Positions 7,587 through 13,793 of a stretch of 18,282 nucleotides of DNA are shown here, in pieces. The stretch lies in NCBI GenBank assembly GCA_017632825.1, contig JAGBQP010000135.1, positions 1 to 18,282 on the forward strand, given 5' to 3'. The translations under genes and the position numbers were made by a program. Origin of the DNA: Prevotella sp. Lineage in GTDB: Bacteria; Bacteroidota; Bacteroidia; Bacteroidales; Bacteroidaceae. The notes under the pieces were generated by a model. The model ran no database searches and had not been told where the DNA came from. It saw nothing but the letters and a program-made list of their open reading frames with translations. The first letter of the stretch is position 1; each line of letters begins with the position of its first letter.

Positions 7587-8570
7587 ATGAATGAACAGCA
7601 AATGATGAAGCCGTATGTTATCGGCTTGGATTTGGGAGGCACAAACTCTGTCTTCGGTATTGTCGATACACGTGGCGACATTAAGGCTACAACTGCTATT
7701 AAAACTGGTGGATTTGATACGGCTGAAGCCTACGTAGATGCTTGTGTAGAAGCCCTGCAGGTGATTATCGAGCAGTGTGGAGGTCTTGAGAAGATCAAGG
7801 CAATGGGTATCGGTGCGCCTAATGCAAACTATTACAATGGTACGATAGAGTTTGCGCCGAACCTTCCGTGGGCTCACAACGGTGTGGTTCCCCTGGCAAA
7901 GATGTTTAGCGAACGGCTGGGAGGTATTCCTGTGGCGATGACCAATGACGCTAATGCGGCTGCCGTTGGTGAGATGGTCTATGGGGTAGCCCGAGGCATG
8001 AAGAATTTTATTGTGATAACCTTGGGAACTGGAGTCGGTAGTGGTATTGTCGTCAACGGACAACTGCTATATGGACACGATGGATTTGCTGGCGAATTGG
8101 GACATGTAACAATGGTGCGCGGCGAGGAAGGACGCCTATGTGGTTGTGGTCGCAAGGGCTGTCTGGAAACCTACTGCTCGGCTACAGGGGTTGCCCGTAC
8201 TGCCCGTGAACTGCTGGAGAAGACCGACCGCCCATCGTTGCTGCGTGATATGAAACCCGAAGACATTACATCGCTTGATGTCTCAATTGCGGCTGGAAAG
8301 GGCGACGAACTGGCTAAGGAAATCTATCAGTTTACTGGAAAGATGCTGGGTGAGGCTTGTGCAGATTTCGCTGCTTTCTCGTCGCCCGAGGCATTTATAT
8401 TCTTTGGTGGTATGGTGAAGGCTGGGGACCTTATCATGCGTCCCATTCGTGAAGCTTATGACGCTCACGTTATGCCTGTCTTTCGTGGAAAAGCGCAGTT
8501 TTTGGTTAGCGGTCTCGATGGTGCATCTGCTGCTGTTCTTGGGGCCAGTGCTATAGGGTGGGAAGTGTAA
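7587..8570 (+). CDS. ROK-family sugar kinase (probable glucokinase)
   Basis: A 327-residue cytoplasmic kinase expected to phosphorylate glucose or a related hexose with ATP. It has the phosphate-binding motif DLGGTN (15-20), the catalytic Asp121 in TNDANAA (119-125), the second phosphate loop LGTGVGSG (146-153), and the ROK zinc site formed by His173 and the cysteines of CGCGRKGC (185-192). The hexose-contacting GELGH motif (169-173) is present. These match the glucokinase branch of ROK proteins better than transcriptional repressors, since there is no N-terminal helix-turn-helix. The ATG at 7587 was chosen over an in-frame ATG at 7518 because a promoter box lies between them; an ATG at 7602 is also possible. 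The gene stands alone between a divergent operon and the convergent pheS. Confidence 0.93.
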   Translation: MNEQQMMKPYVIGLDLGGTNSVFGIVDTRGDIKATTAIKTGGFDTAEAYVDACVEALQVIIEQCGGLEKIKAMGIGAPNANYYNGTIEFAPNLPWAHNGVVPLAKMFSERLGGIPVAMTNDANAAAVGEMVYGVARGMKNFIVITLGTGVGSGIVVNGQLLYGHDGFAGELGHVTMVRGEEGRLCGCGRKGCLETYCSATGVARTARELLEKTDRPSLLRDMKPEDITSLDVSIAAGKGDELAKEIYQFTGKMLGEACADFAAFSSPEAFIFFGGMVKAGDLIMRPIREAYDAHVMPVFRGKAQFLVSGLDGASAAVLGASAIGWEV

Positions 8571-8597
8571 AAGCATTCTAAAGCCTACGCGAAATCA

Positions 8598-8635
8598 ACC
8601 AAGATGTTGCCATCGTCAGATGGAAGGTGCTTGGT
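8598..8635 (+). other. Two-tier inverted repeat in the kinase 3' region
   Basis: ACCAAG (8598-8603) pairs with CTTGGT (8630-8635), and inside it CCATC (8610-8614) pairs with GATGG (8619-8623) around a GTCA loop. The two tiers are separated by a symmetrical 6-by-6 internal loop. It lies about 27 nt after the kinase stop codon and about 45 nt before the terminator. The role is unknown; it could be a 3' UTR structure. Confidence 0.4.
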
Positions 8636-8681
8636 AGGTTTGCTGGAAGTGCAATAATCATAATCTATAAGAAACAAAGAA

Positions 8682-8710
8682 GCCTGACCATATGGTCAGG
8701 CCCTTTTGTT
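8682..8710. terminator. Bidirectional terminator between the ROK kinase and pheS
   Basis: A perfect 20-nt palindrome at 8682-8701 (8-bp stem GCCTGACC/GGTCAGGC around ATAT). On the plus strand it is followed by CCTTTTGTT and on the minus strand by TTCTTTGTTTC, so it can terminate both convergent genes. Confidence 0.88.
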
Positions 8711-8729
8711 ATCCTTTCTCTTTTACCTT
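8709..8729. repeat. Degenerate heptamer tract at the pheS 3' end
   Basis: Three contiguous 7-nt units on the plus strand: TTATCCT, TTCTCTT and TTACCTT. The tract fills the space between the terminator and the pheS stop codon and overlaps that codon. It resembles the pyrimidine-rich heptamers at the fmt start. Confidence 0.4.
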
Positions 8730-9786
8730 AGTCCGCAGCCTCGAACTCCTCGAGGAAGCGGGTATCGTTCTCCGAGAACAAACGGAGATCGTTAACGCGA
8801 TATTTTAAGTTGGTGATACGCTCGACACCCATGCCGAAAGCGTAGCCACTATATACTTTTGAGTCGATGCCACACTGCTCCAGAACGTTGGGGTCAACCA
8901 TTCCACAGCCCAGTATCTCAACCCAACCAGTGTGCTTGCAGAAGCCGCAGCCCTCGCCACCGCAGATGAAACATGAGATGTCCATCTCTGCAGAAGGCTC
9001 AGTAAAGGGGAAATAAGAGGGACGCAGGCGAATCTTTGTGTCGGCACCGAACATCTCCTTGGCAAAACTCAAGAGAACCTGTTTTAAATCAGTAAACGAC
9101 ACGTTCTTGTCAATATACAGACCTTCTACCTGATGGAAGAAGCAGTGCGCACGAGCAGTAATGGCTTCATTACGATAGACACGACCAGGACAGATGACAC
9201 GGATAGGCGATGTCAGCTGACCATTCTCATCGTGCATGTTCTCCATTATACGTGCCTGAACGGATGATGTGTGTGAACGCAACAAGATGTTTTTCGTAAC
9301 ATCGTTGGGATGTTGCGAGACGAAGAATGTGTCCTGCATGTCGCGAGCAGGGTGGTCGGCCGCGAAGTTCATCTTGGTGAACACGTGCAGGTCGTCCTCT
9401 ACTTCAGGACCGTCAGCCAGAACAAAGCCCATGCGTGAGAAAATGTCGATAATCTCATTGGTCACGATGGTCAGTGGGTGGCGTGTTCCCAATTTGACGG
9501 GGTATGGTGTGCGTGTCAGGTCAATAGCAACGTCGCCTGTTTCCTGTGTCTCACAGGCCTCGCGCAACTCGTTGATACGCTCCGTGGCCAATGTTTTCAG
9601 TTCGTTAATCTTCATGCCAACCATCTTCTTCTGGTCAGCAGCGACATTGCTGAAGTCGTTCATCAAGGCAGTGATTTCGCCTTTCTTGCTGAGGTACTTC
9701 AGACGAAGCTGTTCCACTTCGTCAGCGTTTTTGGCGCTCAGCGTTTGCACTTCTTTCAGAAGCTCGTCTATCTTGTCAAGTATCAT
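8728..9786 (-). CDS. pheS: Phenylalanyl-tRNA synthetase alpha subunit
   Basis: The alpha chain of the tetrameric PheRS that charges tRNAPhe; the partner pheT is not in the window. The 352-residue protein has the N-terminal coiled-coil tRNA-binding arm (about 1-85), then the class II catalytic core with HTSSVQAR (172-179), the motif 2 region GRVYRNEAITARAHCFFHQ (201-219) and motif 3 GMGVER (318-323). Four cysteines in CFICGGEGCGFC (272-283) form a zinc-like knuckle before HTGWVEILG, which relatives in Bacteroidales share as I recall. I chose the ATG at 9786, starting MILDKIDELLKEV. The 31-residue upstream extension is AT-rich, unlike the family, and overlaps the promoter box at 9817-9824. A shared terminator lies downstream. 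Confidence 0.97.
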   Translation of the reverse strand: MILDKIDELLKEVQTLSAKNADEVEQLRLKYLSKKGEITALMNDFSNVAADQKKMVGMKINELKTLATERINELREACETQETGDVAIDLTRTPYPVKLGTRHPLTIVTNEIIDIFSRMGFVLADGPEVEDDLHVFTKMNFAADHPARDMQDTFFVSQHPNDVTKNILLRSHTSSVQARIMENMHDENGQLTSPIRVICPGRVYRNEAITARAHCFFHQVEGLYIDKNVSFTDLKQVLLSFAKEMFGADTKIRLRPSYFPFTEPSAEMDISCFICGGEGCGFCKHTGWVEILGCGMVDPNVLEQCGIDSKVYSGYAFGMGVERITNLKYRVNDLRLFSENDTRFLEEFEAAD

Positions 9787-9816
9787 ATCTGAATAAGTAA
9801 TTTCGAAATTCGCGTG

Positions 9817-9824
9817 CAAAGGTA
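9817..9824 (-). promoter_or_regulatory. Bacteroidetes -7 promoter box for pheS
   Basis: The minus strand reads TACCTTTG, an exact TAnnTTTG match, ending 30 nt before the pheS ATG at 9786. A run of eight T precedes it in the spacer. A -33 TTTG is not obvious. Confidence 0.6.
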
Positions 9825-9868
9825 GAAAAAAAATCCGAAATAAGCGTACTGTATTGCGAAATATTTCG

Positions 9869-9876
9869 TAAATTTG
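9869..9876 (+). promoter_or_regulatory. Bacteroidetes -7 promoter box for the DUF4348-murB operon
   Basis: TAAATTTG matches TAnnTTTG and lies 23 nt before the ATG at 9900. It is 44 nt from the divergent pheS box, so the two promoters share upstream DNA. Confidence 0.5.
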
Positions 9877-9899
9877 CACGCTGTATTTGAGAGACGGTT

Positions 9900-10742
9900 A
9901 TGAAAAGGCTCATTATTCCGATGATGGCATTGCTGGTGCTGATGTTTTCGTGTAAAGGACGTCAGACTGCAGCCCCCCTTGATGATGTTGATACAACGAC
10001 TGCGAAAGACACGGCCGATTCTGCTGCTGTTGATAGTCAGGAACTGCTGATTATGGACACGCCCATGCCACAGGCAGCCGACGAGTTGTTTGACGACTTC
10101 CTCTTTAATTTTGCTGCCAACAAGAACTTACAGATGGAGCGTGTGGCATTTCCTTTGACGGTAACACGCAATGGCGACACAACGAAGACACAGCGGCCCC
10201 AATGGCAAATGGAGCGTTTCTTTATGCGTCAAGGCTATTATACGCTGCTATTTGGTTCGCGCAAGGAGATGGCAATGATGAATGACACATCACTGACTGA
10301 GGCTGTCGTAGAGAAGATTTATTTCAATACGGGTGCCGTCATTCAATATCAGTTCCATCGTTTGCGAGGGGCCTGGATGCTGACTCAAGTTGATACTCAG
10401 CCTCTGTCGTCTAATCCCAATGCGTCGTTCCTACAGTTCTATCATCAGTTTGTGACCGATTCTTTATTCCAAAACCAGAGCCTTGAGGAGACTGTGAAGT
10501 TCGTGGGACCAGATCCCGATGATGACTTCCAGCAGATGGAGGGCATCCTGACACCAGACACATGGCCTGCCTTTGCGCCTGAACTGCCAGACAAGATGCT
10601 CTATAATATTGTTTATGGTCCTCGTAAACCACGTACCGACCAAATGATTTTCATGTTGAGAGGTATAGCCAACGGCCTTGAGTTGGAACTGACATTCAGG
10701 AAGCATGGTGACAAGTGGAGACTGGCCAAGTTGACGATGTAG
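9900..10742 (+). CDS. DUF4348 family lipoprotein, function unknown
   Basis: A 280-residue exported lipoprotein. The signal peptide (1-17) ends in the lipobox LMFSC with Cys18 as the lipid-modified residue. An acidic, threonine/alanine-rich linker follows to about residue 55. The conserved domain starts at ADELFDDFLFNFAANK and contains WQMERFFMRQGYYTLLFG, NASFLQFYHQFVTDSLF, ETVKFVGPDPDDDF and RGIANGLELELTF. This pattern matches the Bacteroidetes family DUF4348 from memory. No enzymatic motif is visible. It has its own promoter box, is divergent from pheS, and is followed after 56 nt by murB without an intervening terminator, which suggests co-transcription. An envelope role is therefore plausible but unproven. 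Confidence 0.88.
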   Translation: MKRLIIPMMALLVLMFSCKGRQTAAPLDDVDTTTAKDTADSAAVDSQELLIMDTPMPQAADELFDDFLFNFAANKNLQMERVAFPLTVTRNGDTTKTQRPQWQMERFFMRQGYYTLLFGSRKEMAMMNDTSLTEAVVEKIYFNTGAVIQYQFHRLRGAWMLTQVDTQPLSSNPNASFLQFYHQFVTDSLFQNQSLEETVKFVGPDPDDDFQQMEGILTPDTWPAFAPELPDKMLYNIVYGPRKPRTDQMIFMLRGIANGLELELTFRKHGDKWRLAKLTM

Positions 10743-10798
10743 AGCGAAGTGCAGTCTCCGATAAATGACAAGGAAATACTGACAATTTATACAGAAGA

Positions 10799-11812
10799 GT
10801 GAAAGATATATCCGACTATAGCCTGAAGGCACATAACACGTTTGGCATCGAGGCAAGGTGCAAGCGGTTCCTGGAGTTCGAGAACGAACTGGAGGCACAA
10901 GAGGTGGCAAAGGTTTTGCGTCAGTCTGTACTCCCTTATATTATAATAGGTGGTGGCAGTAATTTGCTGCTGACGAGAGACTTTGATGGTATTGTGGTTC
11001 GCTCAGCCGTCAAAGGCCGTGTTTTTGAGAATGACCATACCTGCTATCGTATGACGTGTGGAAGTGGTGAAGTGTTCGATGACATGGTGGCAGCCAGCAT
11101 TGCCAATGGTTATTATGGGTTGGAGAATTTGTCGCTGATTCCTGGTGACGTGGGAGCCAGTGCTGTCCAGAATATTGGCGCTTATGGAGTTGAGGCTAAA
11201 GATTTTATACAGTGTGTTCGCATGATTGATATTAACACTGGAGAACCCTGTGTCGTCAACAATGGAGAGTGCGATTACAGCTATCGCCAAAGCCGTTTTA
11301 AGAAAGATTGGAAAAACCGTTTTCTGATAACCCATGTGATTTATGCTCTTTCGCCATCGTTCACTCCCCATCTTGATTATGGCAACATACGTGCCGAATT
11401 GGAACGGAAGGGTATTGTAGAGCCAACTGCCCAACAACTTCGCGAAACAATCATAGACATTCGTCATGCCAAACTGCCTGATCCGAAAGAGATGGGCAAC
11501 GCCGGCAGTTTCTTTATGAATCCTATCGTAACGCTTCAGTGCTACGAAAAACTGGCTGCTCAGTATCCCGATATGCCATATTATAAAGTTGATTCGTGTC
11601 ACGTGAAGATTCCTGCAGGATGGATGATTGACCAGTGTGGTTGGAAAGGCCGTTCGTTAGGGCGTGCCGGCGTACACGATAAGCAGGCATTGGTGCTTGT
11701 CAATCGCGGTGGCGCAACGGGTAGTGAGATTGTGGCGCTCTGCGAAGCCATCCGAAGAGATGTACACGAGAGATTCGGTATTACCATCAACCCCGAAGTA
11801 AATATTATATGA
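10799..11812 (+). CDS. murB: UDP-N-acetylenolpyruvoylglucosamine reductase (GTG start)
   Basis: A flavoenzyme that reduces UDP-GlcNAc-enolpyruvate to UDP-MurNAc with NADPH in the cytoplasmic stage of peptidoglycan synthesis. The 337-residue protein has the FAD-binding loop GGGSNLLL (51-58), the flavin-contacting stretch PGDVGASAVQNIGAYG (115-130), and active-site residues equivalent to E. coli Arg159 (Arg163 in YSYRQSRF), Ser229 (Ser237 in GNAGSFF) and Glu325 (Glu333 in NPEVNII). The tyrosine-containing insert and length place it with the longer E. coli-like MurB group. The start is GTG: the nearest upstream ATG in this region (10765) runs into a stop after five codons, and the family begins (M)KDI..SL..HNTFG. 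Its stop overlaps the next ATG in an ATGA junction. Confidence 0.96.
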   Translation: MKDISDYSLKAHNTFGIEARCKRFLEFENELEAQEVAKVLRQSVLPYIIIGGGSNLLLTRDFDGIVVRSAVKGRVFENDHTCYRMTCGSGEVFDDMVAASIANGYYGLENLSLIPGDVGASAVQNIGAYGVEAKDFIQCVRMIDINTGEPCVVNNGECDYSYRQSRFKKDWKNRFLITHVIYALSPSFTPHLDYGNIRAELERKGIVEPTAQQLRETIIDIRHAKLPDPKEMGNAGSFFMNPIVTLQCYEKLAAQYPDMPYYKVDSCHVKIPAGWMIDQCGWKGRSLGRAGVHDKQALVLVNRGGATGSEIVALCEAIRRDVHERFGITINPEVNII

Positions 11813-12609
11813 AGGTTGTATTCTTAGGTACAGGAACATCGTGCGGTGTACCCGTCATTGGTTGTCAGTGTGAGGTCTGCCGTAGTACCGATCCCAAGGA
11901 CAAACGTACGCGGTGCTCAGTATTAGTGGAGACAGACAAGACACGCCTGCTCATAGACTGCGGACCCGACTTTCGGCAGCAGATTCTTCCACAGCCTTTC
12001 CGTCGCATAGATGGTATTCTTATTACTCATGCCCATTATGACCATATGGGTGGTATGGACGATATACGGCCTTATTGTCAGTTTGGCGAAATTAATGTTT
12101 ATGCTGATTCCATCGCCAGGCAGGGATTGCTAAGTATGCTACCTTACTGTTTTGCAGAACACCGTTATCCAGGTGTGCCAGCCATACAGCTGCATGAGAT
12201 AATGCCTCACAATCCCCTCGTATTTGGTGACATCGATGTGCTGCCTTTTACCGTCATGCATGGCAAACTGCCCATACTGGCTTATCGTTTTTCTCACCAC
12301 TCTTCTCCTGCTTCCGACCTTTTAGGCCATGACTCCTTTGCCTACATCACCGATATGAAGACCATTGATGAGGACGAGATGCAGTATCTGAAGAATGTTA
12401 AGGTTCTGGTGGTTAACGCCCTACGTTTTGACAGACCGCACCATTCTCATCAACTGGTTGATGATGCTGTTGCCTTTGCACAAAGGGTAGGGGCTGAGCG
12501 TACACTGCTGATTCATTCTTGTCATGACATTGGATTACATGAGGAAGTTAACAAGAAATTACCATCAGGTATAGAACTGGCATACGATGGAATGGTGATT
12601 GACGTTTGA
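11809..12609 (+). CDS. PhnP-like metallo-beta-lactamase fold hydrolase
   Basis: A 266-residue cytoplasmic protein of the metallo-beta-lactamase superfamily, probably a phosphodiesterase. The N-terminus has the PhnP-type GTGTSCGVPVIGC (7-19) with cysteines 19, 21 and 24 as a candidate structural metal site. The catalytic motif HAHYDH is at 74-79, and Asp50 and His217 (LIHSCHD region) are candidate additional ligands. Members of this group hydrolyse cyclic or nucleotide phosphodiesters; the substrate here is unknown and phosphonate genes are absent. Residues of about 162-176 (SHHSSPASDLLGHDS) look inserted between LAYRF and FAYITD relative to homologues I remember, and their DNA is a degenerate heptamer tract. 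Translation is likely coupled to murB by the ATGA overlap. Confidence 0.88.
   Translation: MKVVFLGTGTSCGVPVIGCQCEVCRSTDPKDKRTRCSVLVETDKTRLLIDCGPDFRQQILPQPFRRIDGILITHAHYDHMGGMDDIRPYCQFGEINVYADSIARQGLLSMLPYCFAEHRYPGVPAIQLHEIMPHNPLVFGDIDVLPFTVMHGKLPILAYRFSHHSSPASDLLGHDSFAYITDMKTIDEDEMQYLKNVKVLVVNALRFDRPHHSHQLVDDAVAFAQRVGAERTLLIHSCHDIGLHEEVNKKLPSGIELAYDGMVIDV
12288..12322. repeat. Pyrimidine-rich, weakly heptameric tract inside the metallo-hydrolase gene
   Basis: Five 7-nt blocks (TTTTTCT, CACCACT, CTTCTCC, TGCTTCC, GACCTTT) with pyrimidines at nearly all of the last five positions. It encodes the apparent insertion of about 13 residues. The periodicity is weaker than in the fmt tracts, so the assignment is tentative. 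Confidence 0.3.
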
Positions 12610-12653
12610 GAAATGTCAACGTCAGAATCGTTGGATATACAAGAGTTGAATAA

Positions 12654-12920
12654 CTATCGCCTGAAAATGTGGCGATAATTCTTCAGTAGCTTGCGTACCA
12701 GCAGAAATGCGTCAATGGCAGTAATACTGTTGGTCACCATGCTGGCAATAAATTCTCCCTTTGAAACATCTTTGCGTTTGACGAACAACTGTCCCCACAA
12801 CGTCGAGAAACGCGTGCTGTCCTTCTGAAGCTCTTCTGTGAGCTGCTCCTTGCGCTGCTGGATTTCTTCCAGCGTGCGGTAGGTGGTAGGGGTTGGTTTC
12901 TGTACAGGTAGTCCAGGCAT
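12654..12920 (-). CDS. Conserved short protein of the YtxH/holin-like cassette, function unknown
   Basis: An 88-residue protein, soluble by appearance. It begins MPGLPVQKPTPTTYRTLEEI, followed by a charged helix EEIQQRKEQLTEELQKD (about 18-34) likely to form a coiled coil, then LWGQLFVKRK and a moderately hydrophobic segment GEFIASMVTNSITAIDAFLL (55-74), and a basic tail ending FRR. The single hydrophobic segment is too polar to call a membrane helix with confidence. It lies 3 nt downstream of the holin-like gene on the same strand, so it is the last gene of a three-gene unit. It resembles hypothetical proteins found in the same position in other Bacteroidales, from memory. No function can be assigned. 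Confidence 0.75.
   Translation of the reverse strand: MPGLPVQKPTPTTYRTLEEIQQRKEQLTEELQKDSTRFSTLWGQLFVKRKDVSKGEFIASMVTNSITAIDAFLLVRKLLKNYRHIFRR
12655..12677. terminator. Possible convergent hairpin between the murB and YtxH operons
   Basis: TATCGCC (12655-12661) and GGCGATA (12671-12677) form a perfect 7-bp stem with a 9-nt loop. It covers the last codons of the minus-strand gene and follows the plus-strand hydrolase stop by 45 nt. No U-run follows on either strand, so it would be a weak terminator or a 3'-end stabiliser. Confidence 0.35.
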
Positions 12921-12923
12921 AGT

Positions 12924-13277
12924 TTATTCGCTCATGAGTATGCCGGCCAGAACTTTGACCAGCGGTTTTTCTATCCATGGTTTGCGGTAGGTGAACACCA
13001 ACAGCAGCAGTAATAAGTGCAGGGCTGCTACGATGACATAGGCCAAAGGTAATCCCGTGTATGTGCTGAGCCAATGGGCAAATCCAAACGACAGGAACAT
13101 CATGACGGCGATAAGCAACAAGAAGAAAACAATGGCAAGTGCGGCGGCAGTCAGCAGCCGCACTACCTTGTCGATAATGTCCAACTTGACATATTCTTTC
13201 TGCAACCCAAAGTAGTGCTTCAGCACTTCCACGAGTTGCGCAATGGTTTCAACATTCTTATCGCTTGATAGCATCAC
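12924..13277 (-). CDS. Holin-like / DUF1469-type two-helix membrane protein
   Basis: A 117-residue protein with a charged N-terminal region (1-40: SSDKNVETIAQLVEVLKHYF and following), then two hydrophobic segments at about 42-70 and 77-93 separated by LSTYTGLPL, and a basic C-terminal tail. This arrangement matches the phage holin superfamily type used to annotate small stress-related membrane proteins in bacterial chromosomes. There are no phage genes nearby, so a lytic holin role is unlikely. It stands between the YtxH-like gene (43 nt upstream) and the 88-residue protein (3 nt downstream). The trio suggests a shared membrane or stress-response function, an inference from context only. Start choice is uncertain by one codon, since the protein begins with two methionines. 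Confidence 0.78.
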   Translation of the reverse strand: MMLSSDKNVETIAQLVEVLKHYFGLQKEYVKLDIIDKVVRLLTAAALAIVFFLLLIAVMMFLSFGFAHWLSTYTGLPLAYVIVAALHLLLLLLVFTYRKPWIEKPLVKVLAGILMSE

Positions 13278-13302
13278 TGTTTGTTTTTAGCTTCTCATCT
13301 TG

Positions 13303-13318
13303 CTTCGCGTTGGCGAAG
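13303..13318 (-). other. Hairpin just after the YtxH-like gene stop
   Basis: CTTCGC and GCGAAG form a perfect 6-bp stem with a 4-nt loop, beginning two nt after the stop codon of the YtxH-like gene in its transcript. It lies in the 43-nt intercistronic gap. There is no U-run, so it may protect the upstream message or reduce read-through. Confidence 0.4.
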
Positions 13319-13320
13319 TG

Positions 13321-13533
13321 CTATTCCTCATCTGTCAGGTCCTCAATGTCATCAACGAGGTCACCAACTTCCTTGCGACTGAGCTTGATGTTGTGCTTTT
13401 TCATGAAGTCATCAATGGCATCAGTAATCTTGACACGTGTGTCTTTACCTTTTTCGGGTGCTACGAGGATGCCGATAGCTGCGCCGGCAATGGCTCCGCC
13501 AAGGAAGGCGCCTAAGTAACCTAAACTTTTCAT
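13321..13533 (-). CDS. YtxH domain-containing small protein
   Basis: A 70-residue protein with a glycine/alanine-rich N-terminal hydrophobic segment, GAFLGGAIAGAAIGILVAPE (8-27), followed by KGKDTRVKI and an acidic tail ending DLTDEE. This is the YtxH (Gram-positive general stress protein-like) pattern: one membrane helix ending LxAPxxGxxxR, with the rest exposed. In Bacteroidetes such proteins often precede holin-like genes. It heads the three-gene minus-strand unit, with a -7 box at 13608-13615. Its function is unknown; family members are linked to stress or envelope maintenance. Confidence 0.85.
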   Translation of the reverse strand: MKSLGYLGAFLGGAIAGAAIGILVAPEKGKDTRVKITDAIDDFMKKHNIKLSRKEVGDLVDDIEDLTDEE

Positions 13534-13607
13534 AGTCTTATGTGCTAAAGATGTGAGTTAATACGGTTTTTTCTCTGAAAGCATGTCTTTATTACGCTTT
13601 GGTTTCG

Positions 13608-13615
13608 CAAAGATA
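13608..13615 (-). promoter_or_regulatory. Bacteroidetes -7 promoter box for the YtxH cassette
   Basis: The minus strand reads TATCTTTG, matching TAnnTTTG, 74 nt before the YtxH-like ATG. The remaining leader is AT-rich with no ORF. Confidence 0.5.
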
Positions 13616-13654
13616 CGAAAAGATTTGTAAAATCACGCTTTTGGGGCGATTTTT

Positions 13655-13690
13655 TTTGTTAAAACGGTTAGTTTTTCCGTATTTAACAAA
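13655..13690. other. Long inverted repeat between divergent promoters
   Basis: TTTGTTAAA (13655-13663) and TTTAACAAA (13682-13690) form a perfect 9-bp stem, extended inside by ACGG (13664-13667) pairing with CCGT (13677-13680) past a one-base bulge. The loop is TTAGTTTTT. It lies in the 260-nt non-coding gap between the YtxH cassette and the SPOR lipoprotein, between their -7 boxes. No U-run follows on either strand, so a protein-binding site or UTR structure is likelier than a terminator. Confidence 0.5.
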
Positions 13691-13730
13691 GTTTAGGTTG
13701 TAAAATAGCGGCTTTTCGCATAAGTTTTTG

Positions 13731-13738
13731 TAATTTCG
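13731..13738 (+). promoter_or_regulatory. Likely -7 promoter box for the SPOR-ruvX-def unit
   Basis: TAATTTCG matches TAnnTTTG at seven of eight positions and lies 55 nt before the ATG at 13794. The region is AT-rich. It is a plausible but not exact box. Confidence 0.4.
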
Positions 13739-13793
13739 CGCTGTCATCTGATAATAATGATAACAAACATTCACTATAAAAATAACAAGAACA

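Noticed and set aside
7539..8063. Minus-strand 174-residue frame inside the ROK gene
   Set aside because: Antisense to a kinase with all catalytic and zinc motifs intact; no family resemblance.
8571..8657. Possible read-through extension of the ROK kinase (28 codons to the next stop)
   Set aside because: The kinase already ends in the usual family C-terminus GWEV and no read-through signal is evident.
9787..9879. 31-residue N-terminal extension of PheS
   Set aside because: It overlaps the pheS promoter box, is AT-rich and lacks family similarity.
12613..12678. 21-codon plus-strand ORF after the metallo-hydrolase
   Set aside because: Very short, overlaps the convergent gene's 3' end and the hairpin, with no recognisable protein pattern.
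12924..13277. Holin-like protein as evidence of a prophage
   Set aside because: No phage structural, lysis or integration genes lie nearby, and neighbours are chromosomal housekeeping genes.
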